A stretch of 64,000 nt of DNA, from assembly GCF_900143285.1 (NCBI RefSeq), contig NZ_FRDN01000014.1, positions 62,001 through 126,000 of the forward strand, in the 5' to 3' direction. Source of the stretch: Desulfitobacterium chlororespirans DSM 11544. GTDB lineage: Bacteria; Bacillota; Desulfitobacteriia; Desulfitobacteriales; Desulfitobacteriaceae. The translations under genes and the position numbers were made by a program. This document shows, piece by piece, positions 52,901 to 61,161 of this stretch; position 1 is the stretch's first letter; every line of letters starts with the position of its first letter. The notes beneath the pieces were generated by a model that was not told the DNA's origin, searched no databases, and worked only from the letters and a program-made list of their open reading frames with translations.

Positions 52901-54349
52901 TTACGGTAAATAGTTAAGAGGATTGACTGTATCGCCATTAATGATTACTTCAAAGTGCAAATGAGGTCCTGTTGATCGGCCGGTTGAGCCCACAAGGCCT
53001 ATGGACTCCCCTTTGCTTATTTGTTGTCCATTGGAGACGCTTACTTTGGAGGCATGGGCATAACGGGTAGCCACACCATTGCCATGATCGATCAGAATCA
53101 TATTGCCATAGCCGCCGCTCCAGCCCACAGAGGATACTGTGCCACCGGCTGCAGCCACAAAAGGCTGTCCTGTATCGCCGCCAATATCCAAACCGGTATG
53201 AAAACTTCCCCAGCGGTAGCCGTAATAGGAGTTAAGTCCTCCTCTTAGTGGCCAACCCAAGCCGCTGACTTTTCCGCCCCCGCGGGAAAGGGCCACATTG
53301 GTCGATGCGTAAGTGGGGCCTTTGGCAATCACTTGAGTCACCGGCTGTTGGATGATTTTTTCTTCCAACACTTCTTTTTCTATGTTCTTGCCATTTTCCT
53401 GAACATAGGAATAGGTGACCTTTTTGCTGCCATCGCTTCCCTCCTGGCGAACCACTGAAGAACCGCTGGGCAAACTATAATCGGTTTTCGATTCAACATC
53501 AAAGGGAATCGTCTCCGTACCTGTATAGATCCCCTTACTTACTACGGTGAGATAAGGGGTCACTTTGACCAAGTCTATTTTTTCACCAACCTGAAGAGTC
53601 TTATCCTCATCCATACCTGGATTCCCGGCCAATACTTCCTTGGTCAGCATATCGTTTTTGCGGGCGATAAGCCACCAGGAGTCATTGGGTTGAACCACAT
53701 ACTCTGCTCTGGCTTCATGCCCTTTCGTTAAGGTTTCCAGAACCATCTCCGGCGAACTAAATTCCACCCGCTGCACTTCCACAGGCTGAGAGGAAATCAG
53801 TTCTTTGAATTCTACGGAAGTGATGGTATTATTCTCACTGGGTTTGGCATAGATTTCCTGATAAGATTGGAGAATCTTCTGGAAATCGTCTTCACTGGGC
53901 AGGATTGCTATAGGAGCATCTTCGATAGAAAATTGCACTCCTTCAAAATATGTACTTATTAAATTGTTCAGCTTAGCTTCTGTTACAGAGTTCTCCTGAA
54001 GAGTCCCTTTCCTGATCCGCGTATCCTGGAACTCAATTTGATCATGAGTCTTTGCAACAAGACCTGAGGAGTCCCCTTGGGAAACAAGGACAGAATCCAT
54101 CAATTGTTTGCCTGCGTCCGGGGATGCTACATACCCAATTTCCTGACCATTAAGCATCAATGCGGCTGCCGTGGTTGTCTGGCTGTAATAAAGGCTGCCA
54201 CCTAACACTACCATCAGTCCCATCACCCCAAGGACGATTTTAGGGAATTCCCAAGCTACCTTTGACTCAGAAAACCTTCCCAACACCTTAGTCAGGTTCT
54301 CTTTTATGCTCTGACTAATACCGTCTAAGCCCCCTTTCCAATTGGACAA
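52901..54349 (-). CDS. Cell-wall M23 peptidase with LysM and G5 domains
   Basis: A 482-aa membrane-anchored peptidoglycan hydrolase. It has one N-terminal membrane segment (VLGVMGLMVVLGGSLYY) and an extracytoplasmic region of about 150 residues of unknown fold. A LysM domain (about 220-265, VVQPNDSWWLIARKND...) and a G5 domain (about 268-345, VVSKGIYTGTETIPF...) follow. The C-terminal peptidase has the zinc ligands in HTGLDIGGDTG and the catalytic GPHLHFEVI. The order LysM-G5-M23 is common in Firmicutes. It starts after a short gap upstream of the divergent DUF896 gene. Confidence 0.92.
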   Translation of the reverse strand: MSNWKGGLDGISQSIKENLTKVLGRFSESKVAWEFPKIVLGVMGLMVVLGGSLYYSQTTTAAALMLNGQEIGYVASPDAGKQLMDSVLVSQGDSSGLVAKTHDQIEFQDTRIRKGTLQENSVTEAKLNNLISTYFEGVQFSIEDAPIAILPSEDDFQKILQSYQEIYAKPSENNTITSVEFKELISSQPVEVQRVEFSSPEMVLETLTKGHEARAEYVVQPNDSWWLIARKNDMLTKEVLAGNPGMDEDKTLQVGEKIDLVKVTPYLTVVSKGIYTGTETIPFDVESKTDYSLPSGSSVVRQEGSDGSKKVTYSYVQENGKNIEKEVLEEKIIQQPVTQVIAKGPTYASTNVALSRGGGKVSGLGWPLRGGLNSYYGYRWGSFHTGLDIGGDTGQPFVAAAGGTVSSVGWSGGYGNMILIDHGNGVATRYAHASKVSVSNGQQISKGESIGLVGSTGRSTGPHLHFEVIINGDTVNPLNYLP

Positions 54350-54441
54350 GTCTCATTAAATATTATATCATAGAATCGCCACGATTAAAGAAAATTATCT
54401 TGCCCTTGGCTGAGGGTTGAAAAGAAAAAGGAGTTACAACC

Positions 54442-54615
54442 ATGGAAATCAATACTCTTATTGAGCGCATTAATGAGCTTTCACGGAAGCAGAGAACAAT
54501 TGGCTTGGAAGAATGGGAAAAGGCTGAGCAGGAAGCTCTTCGGCAGGAGTATCTGGGCTTTATTCGCGGCCAGGTTATTGATACTCTCAGTCAGGTAAAG
54601 GTTGAAAAATCCTAA
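54442..54615 (+). CDS. DUF896 (YnzC-like) small protein, 57 aa
   Basis: A 57-residue protein starting MEINTLIERINELSRKQ and containing LRQEYLGFIRGQV, the signature of the DUF896/UPF0291 family. These helical-hairpin proteins of Bacillus (YnzC) are SOS-linked in that genus. Here no LexA box is visible upstream. An AAAGGAG ribosome binding site precedes it. It is too short for most gene finders. The exact start coordinate may be one base off, counted from the line blocks. The function is unknown. Confidence 0.85.
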   Translation: MEINTLIERINELSRKQRTIGLEEWEKAEQEALRQEYLGFIRGQVIDTLSQVKVEKS

Positions 54616-54714
54616 GGGGACCGGATTGTTTTTTCTCGCCAACGTATGATAAATCTTCAAGCAAGCATACTAATTCTAAACACATGATTATGCTTTCTTG
54701 AGGAGGGATTGTCT

Positions 54715-54978
54715 TTGCCGGAACGAGTCATGAAATATGGTGGAGTAAAATTTCGTAATCTTGTGCCTCCAGTCAAAATCAACCGCTTTGTTAATCAGCT
54801 GGCTCCCGATCAAAAGGACTCACTCTTTGAAATCGCCGGGGAATTGAGCGATGCAGGGATGATTGAAATACTGAATGAACGCACACAAAGCACTATCGAT
54901 CAGGATACCGTGGATACGCAGACTCCCAATGCCGGGGGCAACACTGAAGAAGTGCAGGAAAGCAATCGGCATCTATAG
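54715..54978 (+). CDS. Hypothetical protein, 87 aa
   Basis: A soluble protein beginning PERVMKYGGVKFRNLVPPVKINRFVNQLAPDQK and ending in an acidic, Gln/Asn-rich tail. The strong AGGAGGG is eight bases before TTG 54715 and only two before TTG 54709, so 54715 is preferred. No domain is recognised. It lies downstream of the DUF896 gene with about 100 bases between and ahead of a strong terminator. Confidence 0.6.
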   Translation: MPERVMKYGGVKFRNLVPPVKINRFVNQLAPDQKDSLFEIAGELSDAGMIEILNERTQSTIDQDTVDTQTPNAGGNTEEVQESNRHL

Positions 54979-55019
54979 CACCCGACATCTATACAACAGG
55001 AAGCCCTTCCCGATCAACG

Positions 55020-55070
55020 ATGCTCCCTCCAGGTCAGCTGTTTGACAAAACAGCGGCCTTGAGGGAGCAT
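55020..55070. terminator. Bidirectional terminator
   Basis: ATGCTCCCTC (55020-55029) pairs with GAGGGAGCAT (55061-55070), with an inner CTGTTT/AAACAG stem. It lies between convergent genes. Two direct 21-base repeats with the core ACCTGNTTTGAGTTGC follow at about 55080-55121. Confidence 0.75.
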
Positions 55071-55128
55071 TTGTATAGATTACCTGATTTGAGTTGCAGC
55101 TTACCTGGTTTGAGTTGCTGCGATCTGA

Positions 55129-56862
55129 CTAGATAATACTGACGGTGCCCTCATAAACCACACCTGCCAAAGCATCCACAGTCAGCACTTGCCCATCCTT
55201 AACCTTCATCAGCACATCGGCGGCACCGACAATAGCCGGAATGCCATAGTTTAAGGCGGCGATGGCCCCATGGGAGGTAAGTCCCCCTTCTTCCACCAGA
55301 ATTGCCCCGGCTTTAGCGATTAAGGGGACCAGCTCTTTATCGGTATAAGGCGCTACCAGGATGTCTCCTTTTTGAAAAAGCTCTTGGGCAGCCGGAGTGG
55401 CTATCCGTGCCGTTCCGGAATAAGCTTTGCGCCCAATCCCCGTTCCTTTAGCGATCACATCTCCGATGACCTGGACTTTGATGATATTGGTGGTCCCTAC
55501 TTTACCAACGGGAACGCCTGCGGTAATGACAACCACATCACCGGTCTTAATCAGGTGATGGGAAATCGCCTCATTCACAGAAACAGATAAGAGCTGGTCC
55601 GTGCCTAAGCTCTCGGGAATCAGCAAAGGATAAATGCCCCAGGTCAAAGAGAGTTGGCGGGCTACATGAACAAAAGGTGTGGCAGCAATAATCAGGGAGG
55701 TGGGACGGTACTTCGAGATCATGCGGGCCGTCAACCCGGAATGAGTAGGAGTAAGAATGGCGGCCGCTTCCAGATCTCTGGCTACGGTATAGCTGGCATG
55801 GCTGATCGCTTCGGCAATGTTGATATGGGGCTCATAAATCTTCCGCGGCTCATAATGCTTTTCGATCTGCAGAGCTATCTTATTCATCATCTCGACAGCT
55901 TCCACCGGATACTGTCCGGCAGCCGTCTCCCCGGAAAGCATTATGGCATCGGTACCGTCTAAAATGGCATTAGCCACATCACTGGCTTCCGCCCGGGTCG
56001 GCCGCGGGTTGCGGATCATGGAATCCAGCATCTGTGTAGCCACGATGACGGGTTTACCCAAACGATGGCATTTTTCAATCATGTCTTTTTGATGAATGGG
56101 GACCTCTTCTACAGGCACCTCCACTCCCAGATCCCCGCGGGCTACCATCAGTCCGTCGGCAACCTCCAGGATCTCATCTAAATGCTCGATACCTTCGCGG
56201 TTTTCAATCTTAGCGATAATCTTGACATTGGCTCCTTCTTCCTCCACCAAACGCCTTACGGCCAAAATATCGGCAGCTTTGCGGGCAAAAGAAGCAGCAA
56301 TAAAGTCGATTCCTTCTCTTAAGCCAAAGATAATATCATCACGATCTTTTTCCGTAATCGCCGGCAGCTGAATCGGAACGCCCGGCACATTGACCCCTTT
56401 TTTCGATTTAAGAACTCCGCCATTTTGGATTTTGGTGATGATCTTTCCTTCTTCGCTGGCAATGACTTCAAGGTCGATGAGCCCATCATCAAGAAGGATA
56501 TGCGTACCTTGATGAACCTCCTGCCAAAGCTGAAGGTAGGTTATACCCACTCGCTCCGCGGACCCCAGAGTCGATAGATCGGTATCAAGAATAAATGTAT
56601 CACCGCTGTTTAATTGAACTCCCTCCTCCGGAACCGTTCCCGTTCTGATTTCCGGGCCTTTGGTATCCAGAAGAATCCCCAAATGAACACCGAGTTTCTG
56701 TGCTTCTTCTCTTAAGGTGCGCATTCGCTTGCCATGCTCACTGTGGTTTCCATGGGAGAAATTTAAACGGGCTACATTCATGCCGGCCTTAAGTAATTGG
56801 CGAATCTTCTCATTGGATTCACTGGACGGTCCGATGGTGCATACTATTTTGGTGCGGCGCAT
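55129..56862 (-). CDS. pyk: Pyruvate kinase with C-terminal PEP-utiliser domain
   Basis: Glycolytic enzyme converting PEP and ADP to pyruvate and ATP. The N-terminal TKIVCTIGPSSE, RLNFSHGNH, the metal/K+ site region AKIENREGIEHLDEIL and MVARGDLGVE are diagnostic, with the allosteric domain following. At 577 aa it has the extra C-terminal domain of Bacillus-type enzymes (about residues 475-577), including GGLTSHGAIAAL, the mobile His domain of PEP-synthase-like proteins. It is followed upstream on the same strand by gapA with about 100 bases between, so the two glycolytic genes may be co-transcribed. Confidence 0.95.
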   Translation of the reverse strand: MRRTKIVCTIGPSSESNEKIRQLLKAGMNVARLNFSHGNHSEHGKRMRTLREEAQKLGVHLGILLDTKGPEIRTGTVPEEGVQLNSGDTFILDTDLSTLGSAERVGITYLQLWQEVHQGTHILLDDGLIDLEVIASEEGKIITKIQNGGVLKSKKGVNVPGVPIQLPAITEKDRDDIIFGLREGIDFIAASFARKAADILAVRRLVEEEGANVKIIAKIENREGIEHLDEILEVADGLMVARGDLGVEVPVEEVPIHQKDMIEKCHRLGKPVIVATQMLDSMIRNPRPTRAEASDVANAILDGTDAIMLSGETAAGQYPVEAVEMMNKIALQIEKHYEPRKIYEPHINIAEAISHASYTVARDLEAAAILTPTHSGLTARMISKYRPTSLIIAATPFVHVARQLSLTWGIYPLLIPESLGTDQLLSVSVNEAISHHLIKTGDVVVITAGVPVGKVGTTNIIKVQVIGDVIAKGTGIGRKAYSGTARIATPAAQELFQKGDILVAPYTDKELVPLIAKAGAILVEEGGLTSHGAIAALNYGIPAIVGAADVLMKVKDGQVLTVDALAGVVYEGTVSII

Positions 56863-56962
56863 AGATTACCTCCGTCGTTTATTTTGTAGAATGTCAGAAA
56901 TCTGCTATAAAAAACCATCATAAAAAGTTTACTATTCTTTTCCACAAAAAGATAGAGGCTTC

Positions 56963-57973
56963 TTATAGTCCTTGGCCGGCGATGTATTCGGCCAAGTCCA
57001 CAATCCGATTGGAGTATCCCCACTCGTTGTCATACCAGGCCAGGACCTTGACCATGCGCTCTCCCAGCATCAGCGTAGACAGCCCGTCAACAATAGCACT
57101 GTGAGGGTTGCCATTAAAGTCGTGGGAAACTAAAGGCAGCTCGGAATAAGCCAGGTAGCCTTTGAGGCTTCCCTCGGCGGCTTCCTTAAGTTTTTGATTT
57201 ACTTCTTCCTTGGTGGTGGAACGGCTTAAATTAGCCACAAAATCAATAAGCGAAACATTAGGGGTAGGAACCCTCACCGCTAATCCTTTGAGCTTGCCCT
57301 TTAAGTCGGGAAGCACCAGTTCCACCGCCTTGGTAGCCCCTGTGGTTGTAGGAATCATCGATTCGTAAGCCGCCCGGGCCCGCCGCCAATCCTTATGCTC
57401 CAAATCCAGAATCCGTTGGTCATTGGTCACCGAATGGGTGGTGGTCATCATGCCCTGCTCGATCCCAAATTCTTCGAGTAAAACTTTGGCCAGGGGAGCC
57501 AAACCATTGGTGGTACAGGAGGCATTGGAGAGGATATGGTGCTCAGCGGGGTTATAGAGCTGTTCGTTTACCCCCATGACAATCGTGATATCTTCGTCTT
57601 TTCCCGGAGCGGAAATGATCACCTTTTTCGCTCCGGCCTGGAGATGCAACGCCGCTTGCTCCCGCTTGGTAAAGCGTCCCGTAGCTTCAATCACCAGATC
57701 TACCCCCAGCTCCCGCCAGGGAAGTTTCCCGGGATCTTTTTCCGCCAAAAAAGTCACCTTTTGGTCCAAAACTTCAAGAGTATTTTCTTTTACCTCAACA
57801 TCATAAGGCAGGATATCGTGAATTGAATCATACTTGAATAAATGACCTAACAGATCCGGACTCCCCAGATCATTAACAGCAACAATGTCCAGGGAACTTT
57901 TTCGTTCCAGGATTGCCCGCATGGAAAGCCGACCGATTCGCCCAAAGCCGTTAATTGCAATTCGCACACTCAT
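56963..57973 (-). CDS. gap: Glyceraldehyde-3-phosphate dehydrogenase
   Basis: NAD-binding MSVRIAINGFGRIGRLSMRA and the catalytic Cys in ILSNASCTTNGLAPLAKVL, with the His in TTTHSVTNDQRILDL and the C-terminal WYDNEWGYSNRIVDLAEYI, identify GapA. The length is 336 aa. The residue pattern at the Rossmann site favours NAD. It is transcribed in the same direction as pyk and lies upstream of it. The ribosome binding site is AAGGAGG. Confidence 0.96.
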   Translation of the reverse strand: MSVRIAINGFGRIGRLSMRAILERKSSLDIVAVNDLGSPDLLGHLFKYDSIHDILPYDVEVKENTLEVLDQKVTFLAEKDPGKLPWRELGVDLVIEATGRFTKREQAALHLQAGAKKVIISAPGKDEDITIVMGVNEQLYNPAEHHILSNASCTTNGLAPLAKVLLEEFGIEQGMMTTTHSVTNDQRILDLEHKDWRRARAAYESMIPTTTGATKAVELVLPDLKGKLKGLAVRVPTPNVSLIDFVANLSRSTTKEEVNQKLKEAAEGSLKGYLAYSELPLVSHDFNGNPHSAIVDGLSTLMLGERMVKVLAWYDNEWGYSNRIVDLAEYIAGQGL

Positions 57974-58119
57974 TCAGGAAAACCCTCCTTAAAATCAACC
58001 TTCATATCCAAGTTATAGTTCCCCAGCAAGATAAAAAAATTGCACAGCCTGTTGCTCTGCATTAGTAAGTCTTGCCCCTTATCTATAGAATACCTGATAA
58101 AATGTCTATGGTCCAGACT

Positions 58120-59220
58120 TTATGAATAATTTTCCATGATCGACTTTAAAATAGAACGGCGTTTCTCATCTATAGCCTCAAAATCCATGGCTGGGATATA
58201 ATATTCTTCCAGTTGATCATGGAGGGTTTTGGCCCTTTGCGAGTGGGATTGGGCCCGCAGTATGCTCTCTTCAACCCTGCTTCGGCACGAATCAATAAAC
58301 TCTAAGGTGCTGACCAATCCTGTTCTATCAAGGCCACTGTCGAAATCAAGCGCATGATGGGTACCGCTGAATTCCGGATGATAGGGATAATGCTCTGAAG
58401 AGATCACCAAAGCAGTATACAGCTCAGGAATAAGGAGCAGATCGATCTTATCCGGCTCAAGGGCATTATGATAGATTTCCAGATCATAATTGAGAACTTC
58501 AGCCTCCTCGGCCAGGCGTGCCAAAAGGGTCGATTTTCCTGTTCCGGCCTGCCCCTTTAAAGAATACAGAAAATCCATGCCTTGAATAAGGCTGTCAATA
58601 TGTTGGGTTCTGCCTTGAGGAGTATGAGCCCAGGCAAATAAATGACGGGTTTTGCCGGTGCCTTGGCTTGACGGGGTTTTAAAAAGCTCATGCTTCGTTT
58701 TAAGGTAGATTTGATTGATCGTTTGCCAATCCTGATAGGGCTTAATATAGAATTCCCACTCATCCATGGCGTTTTTGGCATCCTTCAAGGCAAAATAAGC
58801 GCTTTCAAAGCAGCCGCTGATCTCCTGACTGCAAGCAATAATCTCTTTTTTGTAAGGCCGGATCAAGGATTCATCCCAGTATTCGCCCAGATTAATGATC
58901 TCGTCAACTGCACCGGGGATCTTGGGGTCCACCACATGGGGAGCAGTACCGTCCAGTAAAGCAATCCCCAGCTCCGGAATAACAATACCGTCTATGGACT
59001 GATTATCGGAGGAACAACAATGATACTCCAGATCAAAACCTGCTTTGAGCATTTCTTCCCCAATTTTTTTCATGAAGGTCGATTTTCCCACACCTGGGCC
59101 ACCCTTGATCACATAGATATGCCGGGCGGTAGCGTCCGCCAGGTAATGATAATAGGAGTAAAAACCAAGATAAGTAACACCACCGGGGAACATTTTTCTA
59201 ATAACTGGATTCTTGGCCAT
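58120..59220 (-). CDS. Double P-loop ATPase, PRK06851 family
   Basis: A 366-aa protein with two nucleotide-binding halves. The first P-loop is IKGGPGVGKSTF (about 38-49), the second LKGQAGTGKSTL (about 221-232). Each half is followed by a similar stretch (YHCCSSDNQSIDGIVIPEL and YHNALEPDKIDLLLIPEL), so it arose by internal duplication. I recognise this as a Firmicutes family known only as PRK06851 ('ATPase'). No partner or substrate is known to me. ATG 59220 follows AAAGGGGAG by five bases. Downstream is the gap genes' 3' region with no link. Confidence 0.75.
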   Translation of the reverse strand: MAKNPVIRKMFPGGVTYLGFYSYYHYLADATARHIYVIKGGPGVGKSTFMKKIGEEMLKAGFDLEYHCCSSDNQSIDGIVIPELGIALLDGTAPHVVDPKIPGAVDEIINLGEYWDESLIRPYKKEIIACSQEISGCFESAYFALKDAKNAMDEWEFYIKPYQDWQTINQIYLKTKHELFKTPSSQGTGKTRHLFAWAHTPQGRTQHIDSLIQGMDFLYSLKGQAGTGKSTLLARLAEEAEVLNYDLEIYHNALEPDKIDLLLIPELYTALVISSEHYPYHPEFSGTHHALDFDSGLDRTGLVSTLEFIDSCRSRVEESILRAQSHSQRAKTLHDQLEEYYIPAMDFEAIDEKRRSILKSIMENYS

Positions 59221-59309
59221 AAGGACTCCCCTTTCCATGCTATATTCCTGCAACACTAAGTATATTCATGAACAGGTTCAAGCGTGACGAAAATCCCTGT
59301 CGAATGTAT

Positions 59310-59436
59310 AGAAAACCCGGTTTCACCCGAAGACACTGCCGACCCGCTTGTTTGCCTTTTAATCACGCATCCAGAAAGGCGAAATCATTGGTTGCACTTA
59401 TGCTGGAGGAAAGTATAAACGAAGTTATACTTTCTA
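59310..59436 (+). repeat. Hairpin-ended dispersed repeat, copy C
   Basis: It begins AGAAAACCCGG and ends in a hairpin GGAAAGTATA/TATACTTTCT. Between are shared blocks ACGCAT, AAGGCGAA and TGGTTGCACTTATGCT. Read on the other strand, 62726-62829 has the same blocks in the same order. It occupies the gap between the double P-loop gene and the small gene at 59482. Confidence 0.75.
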
Positions 59437-59441
59437 ACAGT

Positions 59442-59472
59442 GAAAAAAAGAGGGAACAGTTGGACTGTCCCC
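59442..59472 (-). terminator. Rho-independent terminator of the 41-aa gene
   Basis: GGGGACAGT pairs with ACTGTTCCC. On the minus strand the hairpin ends in CTCTTTTTTTC. It lies nine bases after the stop of the small gene. Confidence 0.75.
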
Positions 59473-59481
59473 TCCCATGGT

Positions 59482-59607
59482 TTACGGATGCCTGTATCCT
59501 TTGTAGTCGTAGATGTTCCGCTCTTTTTGCTTATCATACTCCTGATAATGGGGGTCTCTCACGGTAACAGGAGATTTTGGACGTGAGACTTTTTTATGTT
59601 TTCCCAT
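59482..59607 (-). CDS. Small basic protein, 41 aa
   Basis: A 41-codon frame starting MGKHKKVSRPKSPVTVRDP and ending KGYRHP. It is strongly basic and lacks cysteines. AAAGGGCGG lies eight bases before its ATG and a clear terminator follows, so expression is likely. Its composition would fit a nucleic-acid-binding or spore-associated small protein. No family is recognised. Confidence 0.5.
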   Translation of the reverse strand: MGKHKKVSRPKSPVTVRDPHYQEYDKQKERNIYDYKGYRHP

Positions 59608-59710
59608 GCCGTAATCCGCCCTTTCTACGCTATAGTTTGAGCACCCATGATTTATTCTGAGTTAATTTGCTGATCAATATGCAGTTACCTAAAGTTAAAG
59701 ATTAATCTCA

Positions 59711-60103
59711 TTAATGATGATGATGGTGATCATGACCGTGACCGTGGTGATCGTGGTCATGACTATGATTGCAGACAGCATTGGTGGAGACGAAGGTCCC
59801 TGCCCCATAAGATTGAGCTGCCTCCAAAGCCGGGCCATTGGCTCCTCTTAACACCTCTATTCCGGCATTTTCCAAACCGGTGATGGCTCCGGGGCCAATC
59901 CCGCCACAGATAACAGCTTCCACGCCTTTTGACTTGAGAAGCTGGGCGATTCCTTCATGCTGGTGCTGGAAATCAGCCGTGTCAATCCGTTCCTGACCGG
60001 ACACCTTACCCTCTTCAATGAGGAAAAGGGTAAAGGCCTGACTGCGGCCAAAATGAGCATTAACCTTCTCCCCTTCTGTAGGGATGGCAATTTTTTTGTT
60101 CAT
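59711..60103 (-). CDS. NifX/NifB-like cofactor-binding protein with His-rich tail
   Basis: A 130-aa protein of the dinitrogenase iron-molybdenum cofactor-binding family. The fold signature is VNAHFGRSQAFTLFLIEEG ... GVEAVICGGIGPGAITGLENAGIEV. The last 20 residues contain about 13 histidines with Asp and Gly, a metal-binding tail. Such single-domain proteins are found outside nitrogen fixation in anaerobes and may carry metal clusters or molybdenum. No nif genes are in the window, but molybdoenzyme-related genes follow (MoxR/CoxD, CoxE and MoeA-like). Confidence 0.88.
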   Translation of the reverse strand: MNKKIAIPTEGEKVNAHFGRSQAFTLFLIEEGKVSGQERIDTADFQHQHEGIAQLLKSKGVEAVICGGIGPGAITGLENAGIEVLRGANGPALEAAQSYGAGTFVSTNAVCNHSHDHDHHGHGHDHHHHH

Positions 60104-60209
60104 GAAATTCTACCTGCCTTTCGATATGTATGTTAGATAACCCCTCAATAGTTTAAGTGTTACAGAATACCGGGGGATGTCAAGCTTATCCTAACTCCCT
60201 TATTTGCAA

Positions 60210-60238
60210 TTGTCAATCTTTGATAAAGCGTGTAAAAT
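60210..60238 (+). promoter_or_regulatory. Sigma-A type promoter of the MoxR/VWA pair
   Basis: TTGTCA (60210-60215) and TAAAAT (60233-60238) are separated by 17 bases, 30 bases before the MoxR gene start. Confidence 0.6.
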
Positions 60239-60268
60239 TCTAGTAAAGTCTGGAAGGGAGGATTCATA

Positions 60269-61147
60269 ATGTGGGAATCTCCTCATGAATTAATGAATGC
60301 TTTGGAACAGGAAGGTTATATCCTTGATCAGGATAAAGGGACCACTTTATTTTTGGCCCTGGCCCTTCACAAGCCCTGTCTTATTGAAGGACCGGCGGGA
60401 GTCGGCAAAACTCAGCTGGCCCTGGCCCTGGCGCGCAGCACCGGCTGCAGACTGATCCGCCTCCAGTGCTATGAAGGGCTGGATTTAAACAAAGCCCTTT
60501 ACGAATGGGACTATGCCAAACAATTGCTGCGCCTGCAGGTGGGAATCTCCGGCTGGGAAGAGATTAAGGAGAATATTTATGGGCCGGAGTTTTTATTGGC
60601 CAGGCCTTTGCTGCAAACTGTGCTTGCGGAAGAGCCTGTTATTCTTTTAATTGATGAACTGGACAAAAGCGATGAAGAATTTGAAAGCTTTTTGCTGGAG
60701 CTGCTTGCCGAATTTCAAGTCACCATCCCGGATGTAGGAACCTTTAAAGCCCAAAATTCCCCCATAGTCCTCTTAACCAGCAACAACACCCGGGATCTTT
60801 CCGAAGCTTTAAGAAGGCGATGTGTTCATCTGCTTTTAGCTTATCCCGATGTGGAACAGGAAATGAGGATTCTCGCTCAGCGGTGTCCGGAAATTGCCGC
60901 GGCCTTAATTCAGGATGTCTGTGAATTTGTGGCCAAAATCCGCAAGATCCCTTTGCGCAAATTGCCCAGTGTCTCCGAAAGCATGGACTTTGCCCGTGCC
61001 CTCCATATTCTGCGCCAGGACTCCCTCGATATGCAGCAATTGTCAGGTACCCTATCCATACTTTTAAAATATCCCAGTGATTTGGCGAAACTTGAGGATC
61101 GTTTAAAAGCCTGGCAACAGGAAGCTGCCAGAAGAACCCAGGCCTAG
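60269..61147 (+). CDS. MoxR-family AAA+ ATPase, CoxD-like
   Basis: A 292-aa AAA+ chaperone. Walker A IEGPAGVGKTQLALALA is at about residues 37-53, Walker B ILLIDELDKSDEEFES at about 130, sensor I LLTSNNTRDLSEALRRR at about 173, with the arginines of the finger at the end. The usual MoxR lid follows. In CO dehydrogenase clusters, CoxD with CoxE loads the copper/molybdenum site. Here it pairs with the VWA gene 15 bases downstream. The start follows GGAGG. The molybdenum-hydroxylase target is not in the window. Confidence 0.9.
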   Translation: MWESPHELMNALEQEGYILDQDKGTTLFLALALHKPCLIEGPAGVGKTQLALALARSTGCRLIRLQCYEGLDLNKALYEWDYAKQLLRLQVGISGWEEIKENIYGPEFLLARPLLQTVLAEEPVILLIDELDKSDEEFESFLLELLAEFQVTIPDVGTFKAQNSPIVLLTSNNTRDLSEALRRRCVHLLLAYPDVEQEMRILAQRCPEIAAALIQDVCEFVAKIRKIPLRKLPSVSESMDFARALHILRQDSLDMQQLSGTLSILLKYPSDLAKLEDRLKAWQQEAARRTQA

Positions 61148-61161
61148 GACGGGGTGCAGTC

